Counted from the first letter of the stretch, positions 9,129-19,482 are shown. The stretch: DNA of 64,000 bases from Verrucomicrobium sp. BvORR034 (GCF_000739635.1 NZ_BATQ01000182.1:1-64000); one strand, 5' to 3'. Made by a program: numbers and translations. The notes: generated by a model from the sequence alone, not told the origin.

Positions 9129-10079
9129 TCACGAATGAGTTTTCTGCGGTCCATCAGCCAGCAGTGTGGCTGATTCCTCCCATACTCTGGCGGCACTCAG
9201 CTCGGCCAAATCACCCGTCTCCTCCAGCAGAATTCGGACGCCAGCGTTCCTGGGGGCCCAGATTGCCGGATCGGTGGGGCCGAAGAGCAACAAGGACCGC
9301 ACGCCGACAGCGGCGGCCAGATGCCCGATGCCGCTGTCGTGCCCCAAAAAGGCGGCAGATGCCGCCAGCCGGTGCCCCAGCTCCGGCAGCGGAAGCTGGT
9401 CCCAGTGCAGAAAATCAATCCCCTGCCAGCCCCTCAAGATCGCGGCCGTGGTGCCCCGCTCAAGCTCAGCTTCCCCCGTGACGAGGGCGAGCCGCCATCG
9501 AGGGAAACGGGAAGAAAGTTCCCGCCCTGTGGCGATCCACCGATCCAGCGGCCAGTTCTTCTTCGTCGATCCGCTCCCAGGGTGCATCGCCAGGATGGGG
9601 CGGTCCTGCGGCACAGTCACGCTAGGAGCCAAGTCCAGACGCGGAGCGGGATCCTCAAGGTACATCGCAAGTCGCTCCAAGGGACGCGCCAACTGCTCTG
9701 CGGCATGTCCTTCCCCTGGGACTACACGATGCGAGGCCTCCAGGAAGGTCTTCACGCCGATGCGCTCCATGTTTCCCCGGAAATAGCCGTCGGGGTCATA
9801 CAAGTAGCTCACGACGAGGTTAAAACCACGAAAGTACTGCAGCAGGGCCTCGTCCAGGGGAACATTCGGCACAAAGAGCTTGGCCATGGAGACATGCTCC
9901 AGATGCCGGGTCGCCTCCGCCAGTCCGCCCGCCAGCGCGAGATCCAGAATCGGCTTGTAGCCCAGGATCTCCAACTGGATGCCGGGGATGCTCTCCCTCA
10001 GCAGCTGAATGGCTGGCAGCGTGAGGATGAAGTCGCCGATGGCCCCTCCACGGATGACGAGGACTCGGGGGGCTGCCAT
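9129..10079 (-). CDS. Glycosyltransferase family 9 (heptosyltransferase-like)
   Basis: A 316-residue soluble or peripheral GT-B enzyme, the size usual for ADP-heptose:LPS heptosyltransferases. The N-terminal motif RVLVIRGGAIGDFILTLPA is diagnostic of the family. The C-terminal nucleotide-sugar domain has MHPGSGSTKKNWPLDRW and GHDSGIGHLAAAVGV, followed by LLLFGPTDPAIWAP. It probably adds a sugar to the lipopolysaccharide core or another envelope glycan. Donor and acceptor cannot be read from the sequence. It is flanked by a small membrane protein upstream and adk downstream on the same strand. Confidence 0.9.
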   Translation of the reverse strand: MAAPRVLVIRGGAIGDFILTLPAIQLLRESIPGIQLEILGYKPILDLALAGGLAEATRHLEHVSMAKLFVPNVPLDEALLQYFRGFNLVVSYLYDPDGYFRGNMERIGVKTFLEASHRVVPGEGHAAEQLARPLERLAMYLEDPAPRLDLAPSVTVPQDRPILAMHPGSGSTKKNWPLDRWIATGRELSSRFPRWRLALVTGEAELERGTTAAILRGWQGIDFLHWDQLPLPELGHRLAASAAFLGHDSGIGHLAAAVGVRSLLLFGPTDPAIWAPRNAGVRILLEETGDLAELSAARVWEESATLLADGPQKTHS

Positions 10080-10129
10080 GGCTACAGATCGCTTCCGCTC
10101 CTAGGAAGAGCAGGTTCTCCTGCCTCAGA

Positions 10130-10726
10130 TCAATAGTTCACCAGCGCCACCACCAGCAGCACGATACCGTAGGCCGCACCAGCCAGGGAGGCCAACTTCC
10201 AGCGCCCCGTGGATTTGGTCGCCCAGGTGATCCAATCCCGCATCAGGTAAGGCATGCCCACGAAGAACATGCCGACGATGATCCAGACGTAGGCGAGGAT
10301 AGGGAGCAACAGACGGCTGATCTGCGGCTGGAGAAAGGCGGCGTGCAGCACCGGCGACGCCGCAAGGAGCATGAGTGTGCCGAGAGCGCGTACCGCCAGA
10401 AACTCAGGCACATACATGACCACCAGCGCGAAGGTGACTGGCAGGATCATGAGCAAGTACCGACGGAAGGTGAAGAACTCGCCCATGTCCATATAGGCGG
10501 CGAGGAAGAGGCTCCAGACCAGGCAAACGCCCAGAATGACCACGCCCCAGGTGCGGTTACGCGGGAAGCGCCGGGCGATGGCGATCGAGGCCTCAGCGTT
10601 CCACCAGGCAAAAAGGTGAGACAAGGCCAGAGCCAATCCCAATACAATGCCGGTAACCTTCAGCGACAGCCCTGAAAAGTCGGGGTTCTGATGGAAAATC
10701 CAATTGTAGAGCTCCTGAAGATTCAT
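10130..10726 (-). CDS. Multi-pass membrane protein of unknown function
   Basis: A 198-residue protein, mostly hydrophobic, with about six predicted membrane segments (for example VTGIVLGLALALSHLFAWW, WGVVILGVCLVWSLFLAAY and LASLAGAAYGIVLLVVALV). There are no catalytic motifs or cysteine pairs that I recognise. It sits 32 nt after miaB and 50 nt before the GT9 gene, so it is part of the same transcription unit. Function unknown. Confidence 0.75.
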   Translation of the reverse strand: MNLQELYNWIFHQNPDFSGLSLKVTGIVLGLALALSHLFAWWNAEASIAIARRFPRNRTWGVVILGVCLVWSLFLAAYMDMGEFFTFRRYLLMILPVTFALVVMYVPEFLAVRALGTLMLLAASPVLHAAFLQPQISRLLLPILAYVWIIVGMFFVGMPYLMRDWITWATKSTGRWKLASLAGAAYGIVLLVVALVNY

Positions 10727-10758
10727 GCGGGGCGTCGGTAAGGCAGAAGGCGGGCGGT

Positions 10759-12126
10759 CTAGTTCGCCAGAACCGCTTCCCCGTAAAGGGTGAAGTTTGC
10801 GAAATCAGTCACATGAACGTCAAAGATCTGGCCCGTGAGGCGTTCTGCCGGGCCCTCGAACACGACAATCTTGTTGGTGCGGGTCCGGCCGACCAGGCGG
10901 GAGGCATCCGTCTTGCTGGGCCCTTCGCAGAGGATCTCCACCTTGGTCCCGATCAGCGGCACGTACTTCGCCTGGGCGTGGGTGTTGATCAGCGCCAGGA
11001 GGTCCTGATTGCGCTCCTCTTTGACCCGCTCAGAGAGCTGGAGGGCGTCATCCATCTCCGCCGCCGGGGTGCCGCGGCGCTTGCTGTAGCGGAAGATGAA
11101 GGCATTCTCAAACTGCACGCGGTCACAGAGCGCGCGGGTCTCCTGGTAGTGCTCTTCCGTTTCACCGGGGAAGCCCACGATGATGTCCGTACTGACGGCA
11201 ATGCCCGGGCGAGCCGCGCGGATGCGGGCCACAAGATCCTCAAACTTGGCTGCACTGTACGGGCGGTGCATCTTCTTCAAGATGGCGTCCGACCCGCTCT
11301 GAAGAGGCAGGTGCACATGCTCCGCCAGCTTGGGAAGGTAGGTGAAGGCGTTGATCAGGTCCGCCTTGTAGCCAATCGGGTGCGGGCTGGTGAAACGGAT
11401 GCGCTCGATGCCTGGCACCTCATGCACGCCTTCCAACAGCTGGACGAAGGGGCTCTTGCCATCCTTCATGGGAAACTCGTGACGGCCATACAGATTCACG
11501 ATCTGGCCCAGCAGGGTCACCTCCTTGATGCCCTGGTCGGCAAGGCGTCGCACCTCCTCCACGATCTCCGCAATCGGCCGGCCTCGCTCGCCACCCCGGG
11601 TGTAGGGCACGATGCAGAAGGTGCACTTCATGTTGCAGCCCTGCATGATGCTGACAAAGGCCGAGGCCTGCTTCTCCTTCAGGATGTGGTCCCGGATCGC
11701 GTTCTGGGAGGAAGTCTCCTCCTCCACGTCCACGATGGAGAATTTCTCGTCGTCCATCTGGCGCTCTTCCTTGGCGCGAACGATCTCCTCCACATACTCC
11801 ACCACGCGATGGTACTTCTGGGTACCCACCACGAGGTCCACCTTCGCGGTCTTGAGGAGTTCCCCGGCGCGACTCTGGGCCATGCAGCCCATGAAACCCG
11901 TCACCACATGGGTGCGCTGGCGGTGGATCTTCCGCAACATACCCATCTTGCCGATGGCCTTCTGCTCCGCCTGATCACGCACGGAGCAGGTGTTGATGAG
12001 CACGACATCCGCCTCCGGCTCCTCCCGGGTCATGGTATAGCCGCGCTCGATGAACATCTGCGACACCTGCTCGGAGTCGCGCTCGTTCATCTGGCAGCCA
12101 TAGGTCTTGATGTAAACTTTGGGCAT
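10759..12126 (-). CDS. miaB: tRNA-2-methylthio-N6-dimethylallyladenosine synthase
   Basis: A 455-residue radical-SAM methylthiotransferase that adds a 2-methylthio group to N6-isopentenyl-A37 of tRNAs reading UNN codons. The start at 12126 (MPKVYIKTYGCQMN) is chosen because the longer frame upstream is translated repeat DNA. The N-terminal methylthiotransferase domain supplies three Fe-S cysteines (YGCQMN, INTCSVR, FMGCMAQ). The radical-SAM domain has CNMKCTFC within GCNMKCTFCIVPYTRGGERG, the last part being a MiaB hallmark. A C-terminal TRAM domain ends the protein (LVGRTRTNKIVVFEG). It appears to be the first gene of a run continuing to the glycosyltransferase at 4824. Confidence 0.95.
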   Translation of the reverse strand: MPKVYIKTYGCQMNERDSEQVSQMFIERGYTMTREEPEADVVLINTCSVRDQAEQKAIGKMGMLRKIHRQRTHVVTGFMGCMAQSRAGELLKTAKVDLVVGTQKYHRVVEYVEEIVRAKEERQMDDEKFSIVDVEEETSSQNAIRDHILKEKQASAFVSIMQGCNMKCTFCIVPYTRGGERGRPIAEIVEEVRRLADQGIKEVTLLGQIVNLYGRHEFPMKDGKSPFVQLLEGVHEVPGIERIRFTSPHPIGYKADLINAFTYLPKLAEHVHLPLQSGSDAILKKMHRPYSAAKFEDLVARIRAARPGIAVSTDIIVGFPGETEEHYQETRALCDRVQFENAFIFRYSKRRGTPAAEMDDALQLSERVKEERNQDLLALINTHAQAKYVPLIGTKVEILCEGPSKTDASRLVGRTRTNKIVVFEGPAERLTGQIFDVHVTDFANFTLYGEAVLAN

Positions 12127-12200
12127 GGGGAATGGGGAGCCGGGAGGATACGCCCGGAGAAGTCGGGAGGCAAGTGGCGTGCGTGGAGGGGTGGGGGCAG

Positions 12201-12228
12201 TTGGCAGTTGGCAGTTGGCAGTTGGCAG
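12201..12228. repeat. Four tandem copies of a 7-bp unit (TTGGCAG)
   Basis: Four exact head-to-tail copies of TTGGCAG, preceded by a partial copy and followed by a G-rich stretch with GGCGGAG/GGCGCAG units. It lies upstream of miaB in the 348-nt gap between atpC and miaB (12127-12474). That gap otherwise holds only the atp terminator. This is a simple tandem repeat without spacers. Confidence 0.85.
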
Positions 12229-12408
12229 GCGGAGGGCGGAGGGCGCAGAGCTGTATGGGCACACCTTGAGTGGCAACGCGCTCCACGCGCAGGACGCTGC
12301 GGCATGCCATTTCACAGGATCACTGCTCCGATTTCGATCGGTTGTTGACGCTGTAGGGCGAGCGCCCCGTTTGCCGCGAACGGCCCCTCACTTCTCTTCC
12401 CGCCAAAA

Positions 12409-12449
12409 CAAAAACGGATGCCCCAGTGCGCTTGGGCACCACGGCATCC
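12409..12449 (-). terminator. Rho-independent terminator of the atp operon
   Basis: On the minus strand GGATGCC (12449-12443) pairs with GGCATCC (12422-12416) around a 20-nt loop containing a further GTGCCCAAGCGCAC hairpin, then GTTTTTGTTTTG. It lies 25 nt past the atpC stop. Confidence 0.75.
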
Positions 12450-12474
12450 ATTTGAAAAACGACTGGCGGGAGAA

Positions 12475-12897
12475 TTACAGCGAATTGCGGCGGCGCTTCA
12501 CGCGAAGCTGGGCCGTGGAGCGCTGAATGCTGGCCATGACGGTGGCGAGCTCTTCGCCGCCGATGTCCTGCGAATGCTTGAGCTTCTCGACCGTTTCTTC
12601 GGCACGCTTGAGGGCCTCTTCGACGGCCTTCTCATCGATGTCGCTTTCAGCCATGGCCATGTCCGTGAGGACGGCCACGCGATGTCCGGTGATCTCCACG
12701 AACCCGGTGCCCACCGCGAGGTGCTGCACAACACCTTCCTTGGTGTAGGCCAGCTCGCCGGGATTCAGGGCGGTGACGAGGGGCACGTGAGACTCGAGCA
12801 CTCCCAGTTCACCTTCGCTGCCCGGAAGCACGACGGTGTCCACCGTATCAGAGAACACGCGCTTTTCAGGAGTGACGATTTCGAGCTTGAGGGACAT
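12475..12897 (-). CDS. atpC: ATP synthase F1, epsilon subunit
   Basis: A 140-residue subunit of the F1 central stalk that couples rotation and can inhibit ATP hydrolysis. The N-terminal beta-sandwich starts MSLKLEIVTPEKRVFSDTVD, with the family signature VLPGSEGELGVLESHVPLV. The C-terminal helical hairpin is shown by EALKRAEETVEKLKHSQD and an arginine-rich end. It is the last gene of atpBEFHAGDC, about 107 nt after atpD, and is followed by the operon terminator. Confidence 0.95.
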   Translation of the reverse strand: MSLKLEIVTPEKRVFSDTVDTVVLPGSEGELGVLESHVPLVTALNPGELAYTKEGVVQHLAVGTGFVEITGHRVAVLTDMAMAESDIDEKAVEEALKRAEETVEKLKHSQDIGGEELATVMASIQRSTAQLRVKRRRNSL

Positions 12898-13004
12898 CTG
12901 GAAGGGAAGGTGGTCGGTTTGGACGCGGAAAAGGGAGAAACGAACCGGGTTTCAGCCGGGGAGGGATGCTCCGCGCGCTTGAAACCCGGCTTGAGGAAAC
13001 AGCA

Positions 13005-14474
<1,470 letters not shown>

Positions 14475-14482
14475 TCAGGAGG

Positions 14483-15373
14483 CTATTCCAGCGCCTTCAT
14501 GGCGGTGGTGATTTCCAGCAGTTCGTTGGTGATGCTGGCCTGGCGCAGTTTGTTGTACTCGAGCGTCAGGTCCTTGATCATCGACTTCGCGTTGTCCGTG
14601 GCGCTCTTCATGGCCACCATCCGCGAGCTGTGCTCGGAGGCACGGGCTTCAAGAATCATCTGGTACACCATGTAGTCGATGTACTGGGGAAGCACCTGGT
14701 CGAAGACCGCAAGCGGGTTGGGCTCGAAAAGGTATTCCTGGCCGACAGCGGCGGCGACTGGCGGAACGTCCGCACCCATGCCTTCAAAGTCCTTGGGCTT
14801 GCCGATCGTGACGGGGCTGACGGGAAGAACGGTTTCGATCAGGGGCTCCTGGCGGAGCACGTTGACGAAGTTGGTGAAGGCGACCTTCACGCGGTCATAC
14901 TTGCCGTCCAGGAACTGCTGGATCAGGAAGCGGGAGACCGGGCGGGTTTCAGCGAACTTGACCGGATCCTTCACACCGAAGTCGGCGACCAGATTCTTCT
15001 TCAGCTTGCCGAGCGAGTTGCGCAGCTTGCTGCCCACGGTGATGAAAGCCACATCGCCACCCTTGGTCTGCTCGATAACTTTGCGCAGGAGGTTGGTGTT
15101 GAGGCCGCCGCAAAGACCTTTGTCGGTGCTCACCACGAGGATGAGTTCGCGATTGCCTTCGCGTTCTTCCAGAAGGGGGTGGACGAGGTCACCCGTCTTG
15201 TCCTTCAGGCTCACAAGCACCTTGTTGAGCAGTTCCGCGTAGGAGCGGCCGGCCAGGGCCTGATCCTGGGCGCGCTTCATTTTGGAAGCGGCCACGAGCT
15301 GCATGGCCTTGGTGATCTGGGCCGTGTTTTTGACCGACTTGATGCGTCGGCGAATGTCGCGGGTGCTGGGCAT
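14483..15373 (-). CDS. atpG: ATP synthase F1, gamma subunit
   Basis: A 296-residue rotor shaft. Signature ends are visible: the N-terminal MPSTRDIRRRIKSVKNTAQITKAMQLVAASKM helix, including the ITKAM motif, and the C-terminal helix ending YNKLRQASITNELLEITTA with the family pattern RQASIT. The middle Rossmann-like domain includes STDKGLCGGLN. Gene order and spacing (62 nt to atpD, 85 nt from atpA) support the call. Confidence 0.96.
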   Translation of the reverse strand: MPSTRDIRRRIKSVKNTAQITKAMQLVAASKMKRAQDQALAGRSYAELLNKVLVSLKDKTGDLVHPLLEEREGNRELILVVSTDKGLCGGLNTNLLRKVIEQTKGGDVAFITVGSKLRNSLGKLKKNLVADFGVKDPVKFAETRPVSRFLIQQFLDGKYDRVKVAFTNFVNVLRQEPLIETVLPVSPVTIGKPKDFEGMGADVPPVAAAVGQEYLFEPNPLAVFDQVLPQYIDYMVYQMILEARASEHSSRMVAMKSATDNAKSMIKDLTLEYNKLRQASITNELLEITTAMKALE

Positions 15374-15458
15374 CTGGGGTGTTGCGTTCCGGTGTCAGGA
15401 TGGCGGGGAGCGGCGCGGGCGGGACCTCCGCCCGGCGGCGGGCCGGGCTGGCTTGGGC

Positions 15459-16991
15459 TTACTTCCAGCTGGCTTTGAAGTCAGCGAGGGCGGTTTTCAG
15501 TTCCGCCACGATGTCTTCCTTGAGCTCCTTCGCGTTGCGAAGCTTGTCGAGGTAGGAGGACTTGCGGGTCTCAAGGAACTCTTCGAACTTGGCCTGGAAC
15601 TCCTTCACGCGATCCACTGCGACGTCATCGAAACCGCCGTTCTGCATGGCCCAAAGAATGGAGGCCATGATTTCAAGGGACTTCGGATTGTACTGGCCCT
15701 GCTTGAAGAGCTCCACAATGCGCTGACCGCGGTCGAGCTTGGCCTTGGTGGCGGCGTCGAGGTCGGAACCGAACTGGGCGAAAGCGGCGAGTTCGCGGAA
15801 CTGGGCGAGGTCGAGCTTGGTGGTACCGGAGACCTTCTTGATGGCCTTGGTCTGGGCGGCGGAACCCACGCGGGACACGGAGAGACCCACGGAGATGGCC
15901 GGACGCACGCCTTGGTAGAAGAGGTCGGTCTCAAGGAAGATCTGGCCGTCCGTGATGGAAATCACGTTCGTCGGGATGTACGCGGACACGTCACCGGCCT
16001 GCGTTTCAATGATCGGCAGAGCCGTCATCGAACCGCCACCTGCGGCGTCGGAAAGACGGGCGGAGCGCTCAAGAAGGCGGCTGTGGAGGTAGAACACATC
16101 GCCGGGATAAGCTTCACGGCCGGAGGGGCGGCGGAGCACCAGGGACACCTGGCGGTAGGCGACAGCGTGCTTGGAAAGGTCGTCGAAGATGATGAGAACG
16201 TCTTCGCCCTTGTCCATGAAGTACTCACCCATGGCGCAACCAGCGTAAGGGGCGAGGTACTGGTTCGTGGCGGAGTCGGCGGCGGAGGCGCTCACGATGA
16301 TCGTGTAGGGAAGCGCACCGGCGTCTTCAAGCGTCTTGATGACGCGGGCGATGTTCGCCTGCTTCTGGCCGACGGCGACGTAAATGCAGATCACGCGCTT
16401 GTGGCCCTGGAGCTGGCCTTCCTCGGCGGCCTTGTTCTGGCGGGCCTGGGAGATGATGGTGTCCACGGCGATGGTGGTCTTGCCGGTGGAGCGGTCACCG
16501 ATGATGAGCTCACGCTGGCCGCGGCCGATCGGGATCATCGCGTCCACGGACATGATGCCCGTCTGAAGGGGCACGCTCACGGACTTACGCTTAACGATAC
16601 CAGGAGCGATCTTCTCAACGGGGTAGAAGGCGTCGCCTTTGATCTCACCCTTGCCGTCGAGAGGCTGACCGAGGGAGTTCACCACGCGGCCCAGAACGCC
16701 GTTGCCCACTGGCACTTCGAGCAGACGGCCCGTGGTCTTGACTTCGTCACCTTCCTTGATGTTCAGACCGTCACCGAGAAGAATCGCACCGACTTCGGTT
16801 TCTTCCAGGTTGAGTGCCAGGCCGTACAGACCGCCGGGGAACTCGATCATTTCGTTGAGCATGACATCGCTCAAACCTTCGATCTTGGCAACGCCGTCGC
16901 CGATTTCCCGCACCACGCCCACATTGGATCTGGTGACGGAAGTCTTCAGTCCGGCGATTTCGGTTTCAATCTCCTGGAGGATGCTGCTCAT
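15459..16991 (-). CDS. atpA: ATP synthase F1, alpha subunit
   Basis: A 510-residue non-catalytic nucleotide-binding subunit. The P-loop reads GDRSTGKT, where most family members have GDRQTGKT. Other hallmarks are present: the [11 protein letters not shown] crown segment, the [12 protein letters not shown] signature with the arginine-finger region, and [20 protein letters not shown]. The length is normal. It lies between atpH and atpG. Confidence 0.97.
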   Translation of the reverse strand: MSSILQEIETEIAGLKTSVTRSNVGVVREIGDGVAKIEGLSDVMLNEMIEFPGGLYGLALNLEETEVGAILLGDGLNIKEGDEVKTTGRLLEVPVGNGVLGRVVNSLGQPLDGKGEIKGDAFYPVEKIAPGIVKRKSVSVPLQTGIMSVDAMIPIGRGQRELIIGDRSTGKTTIAVDTIISQARQNKAAEEGQLQGHKRVICIYVAVGQKQANIARVIKTLEDAGALPYTIIVSASAADSATNQYLAPYAGCAMGEYFMDKGEDVLIIFDDLSKHAVAYRQVSLVLRRPSGREAYPGDVFYLHSRLLERSARLSDAAGGGSMTALPIIETQAGDVSAYIPTNVISITDGQIFLETDLFYQGVRPAISVGLSVSRVGSAAQTKAIKKVSGTTKLDLAQFRELAAFAQFGSDLDAATKAKLDRGQRIVELFKQGQYNPKSLEIMASILWAMQNGGFDDVAVDRVKEFQAKFEEFLETRKSSYLDKLRNAKELKEDIVAELKTALADFKASWK

Positions 16992-17083
16992 AACGTGTTC
17001 TGGTGTTGGATCAAAGGATCAAATTGACGGGGCTGGGCGGGGCGGAAGGGAACGAATCGGAGGGAATCGTTGACGGGATGGGG

Positions 17084-17482
17084 CTAGGCGAGGCTCTGAC
17101 GGAGGGCTTCCAGCTTGGCGGCGACACTGCCGTCCCAAACGTGGCTGCCCACTTTCACACGGAGACCGCCGATGAGAGAGGGATTTTCAAAAAACTCCAG
17201 GGTCAGGTCGTCACCATACTTTTTCTGGAGGTCCACACGAAGCTGCTCGCGCATTTCGTTGGAGAGGCGGGAGACGCTCTCGACCACGGCCGTGCGTTTC
17301 TCCGTCTCAAGGCGCACGAAGCGCTGGAAGGCCGTGAGGACGGCGATGTAATCGCGAGGCTTTTCCTCGGCGACGCGCTTCACGACGCGCTTCACCCGGC
17401 TGTTGTGGAGACGGCCGCTGGAGTCCACACACGCGCGGAAGAGCTGGCGGGCTGAGCGAAGGGCGTCTTTGCTGATCTTCAT
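17084..17482 (-). CDS. atpH: ATP synthase delta subunit, short form
   Basis: A 132-residue subunit in the atpH position between atpF and atpA. Delta (OSCP) joins F1 to the b-subunit stator and is usually 175-185 residues. The C-terminal part is recognisable (FFENPSLIGGLRVKVGSHVWDGSVAAKLEALRQSL), matching the delta signature, where GG.v.v.....d.S is typical. The N-terminal helical domain is about 45-50 residues shorter than usual. The in-frame start MKISKDALRSARQLF looks natural, and no upstream frame supplies the missing part. Whether the short domain still caps the alpha subunits is unknown. Confidence 0.85.
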   Translation of the reverse strand: MKISKDALRSARQLFRACVDSSGRLHNSRVKRVVKRVAEEKPRDYIAVLTAFQRFVRLETEKRTAVVESVSRLSNEMREQLRVDLQKKYGDDLTLEFFENPSLIGGLRVKVGSHVWDGSVAAKLEALRQSLA

Positions 17483-17527
17483 AACCGGGAGGGAGTGAAA
17501 GGAGGAGAAGCGAGCGAACCTTGAACC

Positions 17528-18049
17528 TTAGAGAGAGACCTGGGCGGCGGTTTCGCGGTTGATGCGATCCTGGTCGTCGTTGTTGAGGACCTTGCCGGTG
17601 ACGCGGGAGGTGGCATCCACGACCATGCGGCCGAATTCGCGCTTGAGCTGGGTGACGAGCTGCTCCTGTTCGAGCTGGGCGGCTTCGCGAGCCTTGGCGA
17701 TGATGCCGGTGGCTTCGTTGACGGCTTCCTGGCGCTTTTTCTCAGCCAGGATGTTGGCGCTTTCGCCAGCTTCTTTGATCAAGCGGCCTGCTTCGTCGTC
17801 GGCCTTGGTGACGATGGCTTTCGCGTTCTGCTCAGCAGCAGCGAGGTCGCGGGCGATCTTCTCAAGCTTGGCTTCACCGTCAGCGATCCGCTTGCGGCGG
17901 GCTTCCAGCATCGCAAGGATGGGGCCGAAGGCGTAGCGACGCAGGATGAAGACCACGATCGCAAAGATGATGATCTGGGCGATCAGGTGGCCCCACTGGA
18001 GCCCGAACTGGTCTGTGATTGCCGAAACTGCCGACGCTGCCGCGATCAT
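17528..18049 (-). CDS. atpF: ATP synthase Fo, b subunit
   Basis: A 173-residue peripheral-stalk subunit. The start at 18049 (MIAAASAVSAITDQFGLQWG) was chosen because the longer frame upstream is unlike protein. One membrane segment (LIAQIIIFAIVVFILRRYAF) is followed by the typical FGPILAMLEARRKRI motif and a long charged, Ala-rich helix (AKLEKIARDLAAAEQNAKA) that dimerises. It lies between atpE and atpH. Confidence 0.95.
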   Translation of the reverse strand: MIAAASAVSAITDQFGLQWGHLIAQIIIFAIVVFILRRYAFGPILAMLEARRKRIADGEAKLEKIARDLAAAEQNAKAIVTKADDEAGRLIKEAGESANILAEKKRQEAVNEATGIIAKAREAAQLEQEQLVTQLKREFGRMVVDATSRVTGKVLNNDDQDRINRETAAQVSL

Positions 18050-18148
18050 ATGAAAGCCTGGTTGAATGAGTAAGGGTGGGGAAGGGGCGGGAAAAGGGTG
18101 GCGGAGGCGAGCTCCGCCACCCGGAATCTGAAGGACCAACGGCAGCGA

Positions 18149-18427
18149 TTAACGGCCGCCGAAAGCGATGATCAGAGCGTAAATGGCGATAGCTTCTGCC
18201 AGCGCCATGCCGATGATGCCAAGGGTCATGATGTTGCCATAAGCGCCGGGGTTACGGCCGACGGCTTCAACAGCCTTGCCACCGATCATGCCGATTGCGA
18301 TAGCGGCACCAGCACCGGCAACGCCGAGGGTAAGGCTGCCATTCACGCCGGTCACTTTGGCAAGTTCAACTGCGGAGGGAGCTGCAGCAACGGCGGCTTC
18401 AGCAACGGACATAAGTTCCATCATCAT
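18149..18427 (-). CDS. atpE: ATP synthase Fo, c subunit
   Basis: A 92-residue proteolipid forming the rotor ring. Helix 1 is GVAGAGAAIAIGMIGGKAVE; the loop is GRNPGA; helix 2 carries the ion-binding glutamate in GMALAEAIAIYALI. The glutamate is followed by Ala rather than Ser and helix 1 lacks the Gln of Na+-type rings, so proton coupling is likely. An extra N-terminal stretch of about 25 residues (after MMMELMS) precedes helix 1, making it longer than most c subunits. Confidence 0.95.
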   Translation of the reverse strand: MMMELMSVAEAAVAAAPSAVELAKVTGVNGSLTLGVAGAGAAIAIGMIGGKAVEAVGRNPGAYGNIMTLGIIGMALAEAIAIYALIIAFGGR

Positions 18428-18506
18428 AGTCTTAGTAGGTATCGTGTTTCGTTGTTACTACCGCCGCCCGCAGTCATAGCCACGGTCCCGACGGCAAAGG
18501 GGTTTA

Positions 18507-19388
18507 TCAGTGGTGGTCGTCGTGCTCCTCGTCGTGGGCGGTGGAGAGCAGGATGTACACTGAGCAAAGGAGGGTGAAGACGACCGCCTGGAGGAGACCC
18601 ACCAGCAGTTCCATGAAATAGAAGGGCAGCGGGATCAGGATGCTGCCGATGAAATTGATGACCGGATGGGCCCCATGCAGGATGGACATCATCGTGTGCA
18701 GGAGGGTTTCACCAGCGTAGATGTTGCCGTAGAGTCGCAGGGAGAGCGACATGGGGCGGAAGGCGATGGAGACCACCTCGATGAGGCCCACAAAGGCGAA
18801 GATCACGCCCATCATCAACATCATGATGCCCTTGAACTTGCCCTTGGGCGCGAACATGTGCTTGAGGAAGCCGATGACGCCCACCTCGCTGATTGTCAGA
18901 ATCAACCAGACGATCATGAAGCTCAGCGCAATGCCGAGGGTCATGTTAAGGTCAGCAGTGGCCGGACGGAAAAGCGGGGCATGAACCGAGGAGAGCGTCA
19001 GATTGCCGCTGCCCTGGCCCCAGCCGATGGTGCCCACGCCAGGAATCAGACCGAACCAGTTCGAGACCAACACAAACATGAAGACGGAAGCGAGCAGCGG
19101 GAAGGCGCGCTTGGCGACCTTGGGCCCGATGATGTCCTCAACTTTGCCGTACAAGAACTCGACCACACCCTCGAACCCGTTCTGCCAGCCATGCGGGATG
19201 AGCTGCATGTTGGAAGTGGCCTTGCGGGAGACCCACAGAAGCACGCCCAGCACGATGCCGGCGAGGAGGAAGGAGTTCGTGAAAAAGGAGAGAGTGCTCT
19301 TCTCGCCGAAGAGCGAAATTGCGTACGGACTCACACCTTCTGCCAACAAGGGAGGCAGAATGAAAAAGGATTCAGAAACGTGCGACAT
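18507..19388 (-). CDS. atpB: ATP synthase Fo, a subunit
   Basis: A 293-residue membrane subunit forming the ion half-channels. The essential arginine is in MSLSLRLYGNIYAGE, and the later helix contains LLVGLLQAVVFTLLCSVYI. Five to six membrane segments are visible. The C-terminus is histidine/acid-rich (AHDEEHDDHH). It is the first gene of the atp operon; no atpI/atpZ is seen upstream. A candidate promoter and a CRP-type palindrome lie upstream. Confidence 0.96.
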   Translation of the reverse strand: MSHVSESFFILPPLLAEGVSPYAISLFGEKSTLSFFTNSFLLAGIVLGVLLWVSRKATSNMQLIPHGWQNGFEGVVEFLYGKVEDIIGPKVAKRAFPLLASVFMFVLVSNWFGLIPGVGTIGWGQGSGNLTLSSVHAPLFRPATADLNMTLGIALSFMIVWLILTISEVGVIGFLKHMFAPKGKFKGIMMLMMGVIFAFVGLIEVVSIAFRPMSLSLRLYGNIYAGETLLHTMMSILHGAHPVINFIGSILIPLPFYFMELLVGLLQAVVFTLLCSVYILLSTAHDEEHDDHH

Positions 19389-19427
19389 ATACTGGAAATC
19401 CGAGGCTCGGCTGAGAGAAGGGCCACT

Positions 19428-19482
19428 TATTAAACCGACCCTGCAATTTCCCGCAAGATTTATTTGTGAAAAATTTCACAAA
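19428..19482 (-). promoter_or_regulatory. Candidate atp promoter and CRP/FNR-type palindrome
   Basis: A perfect 20-bp palindrome at 19463-19482 contains TGTGA-N6-TCACA, the consensus form bound by CRP-family regulators. On the minus strand a TTGCGG -35-like hexamer (19456-19451) and a TTAATA -10-like hexamer (19433-19428) are 17 nt apart, about 40 nt before the atpB start. The palindrome centre would be near -51 from the inferred transcription start. The match is seen directly; the regulator and its role are inferred. Confidence 0.5.

Noticed and set aside
12201-12228. Tandem repeat considered as a CRISPR fragment
   Set aside because: The units are 7 bp and adjoin directly, with no spacers and no cas genes.
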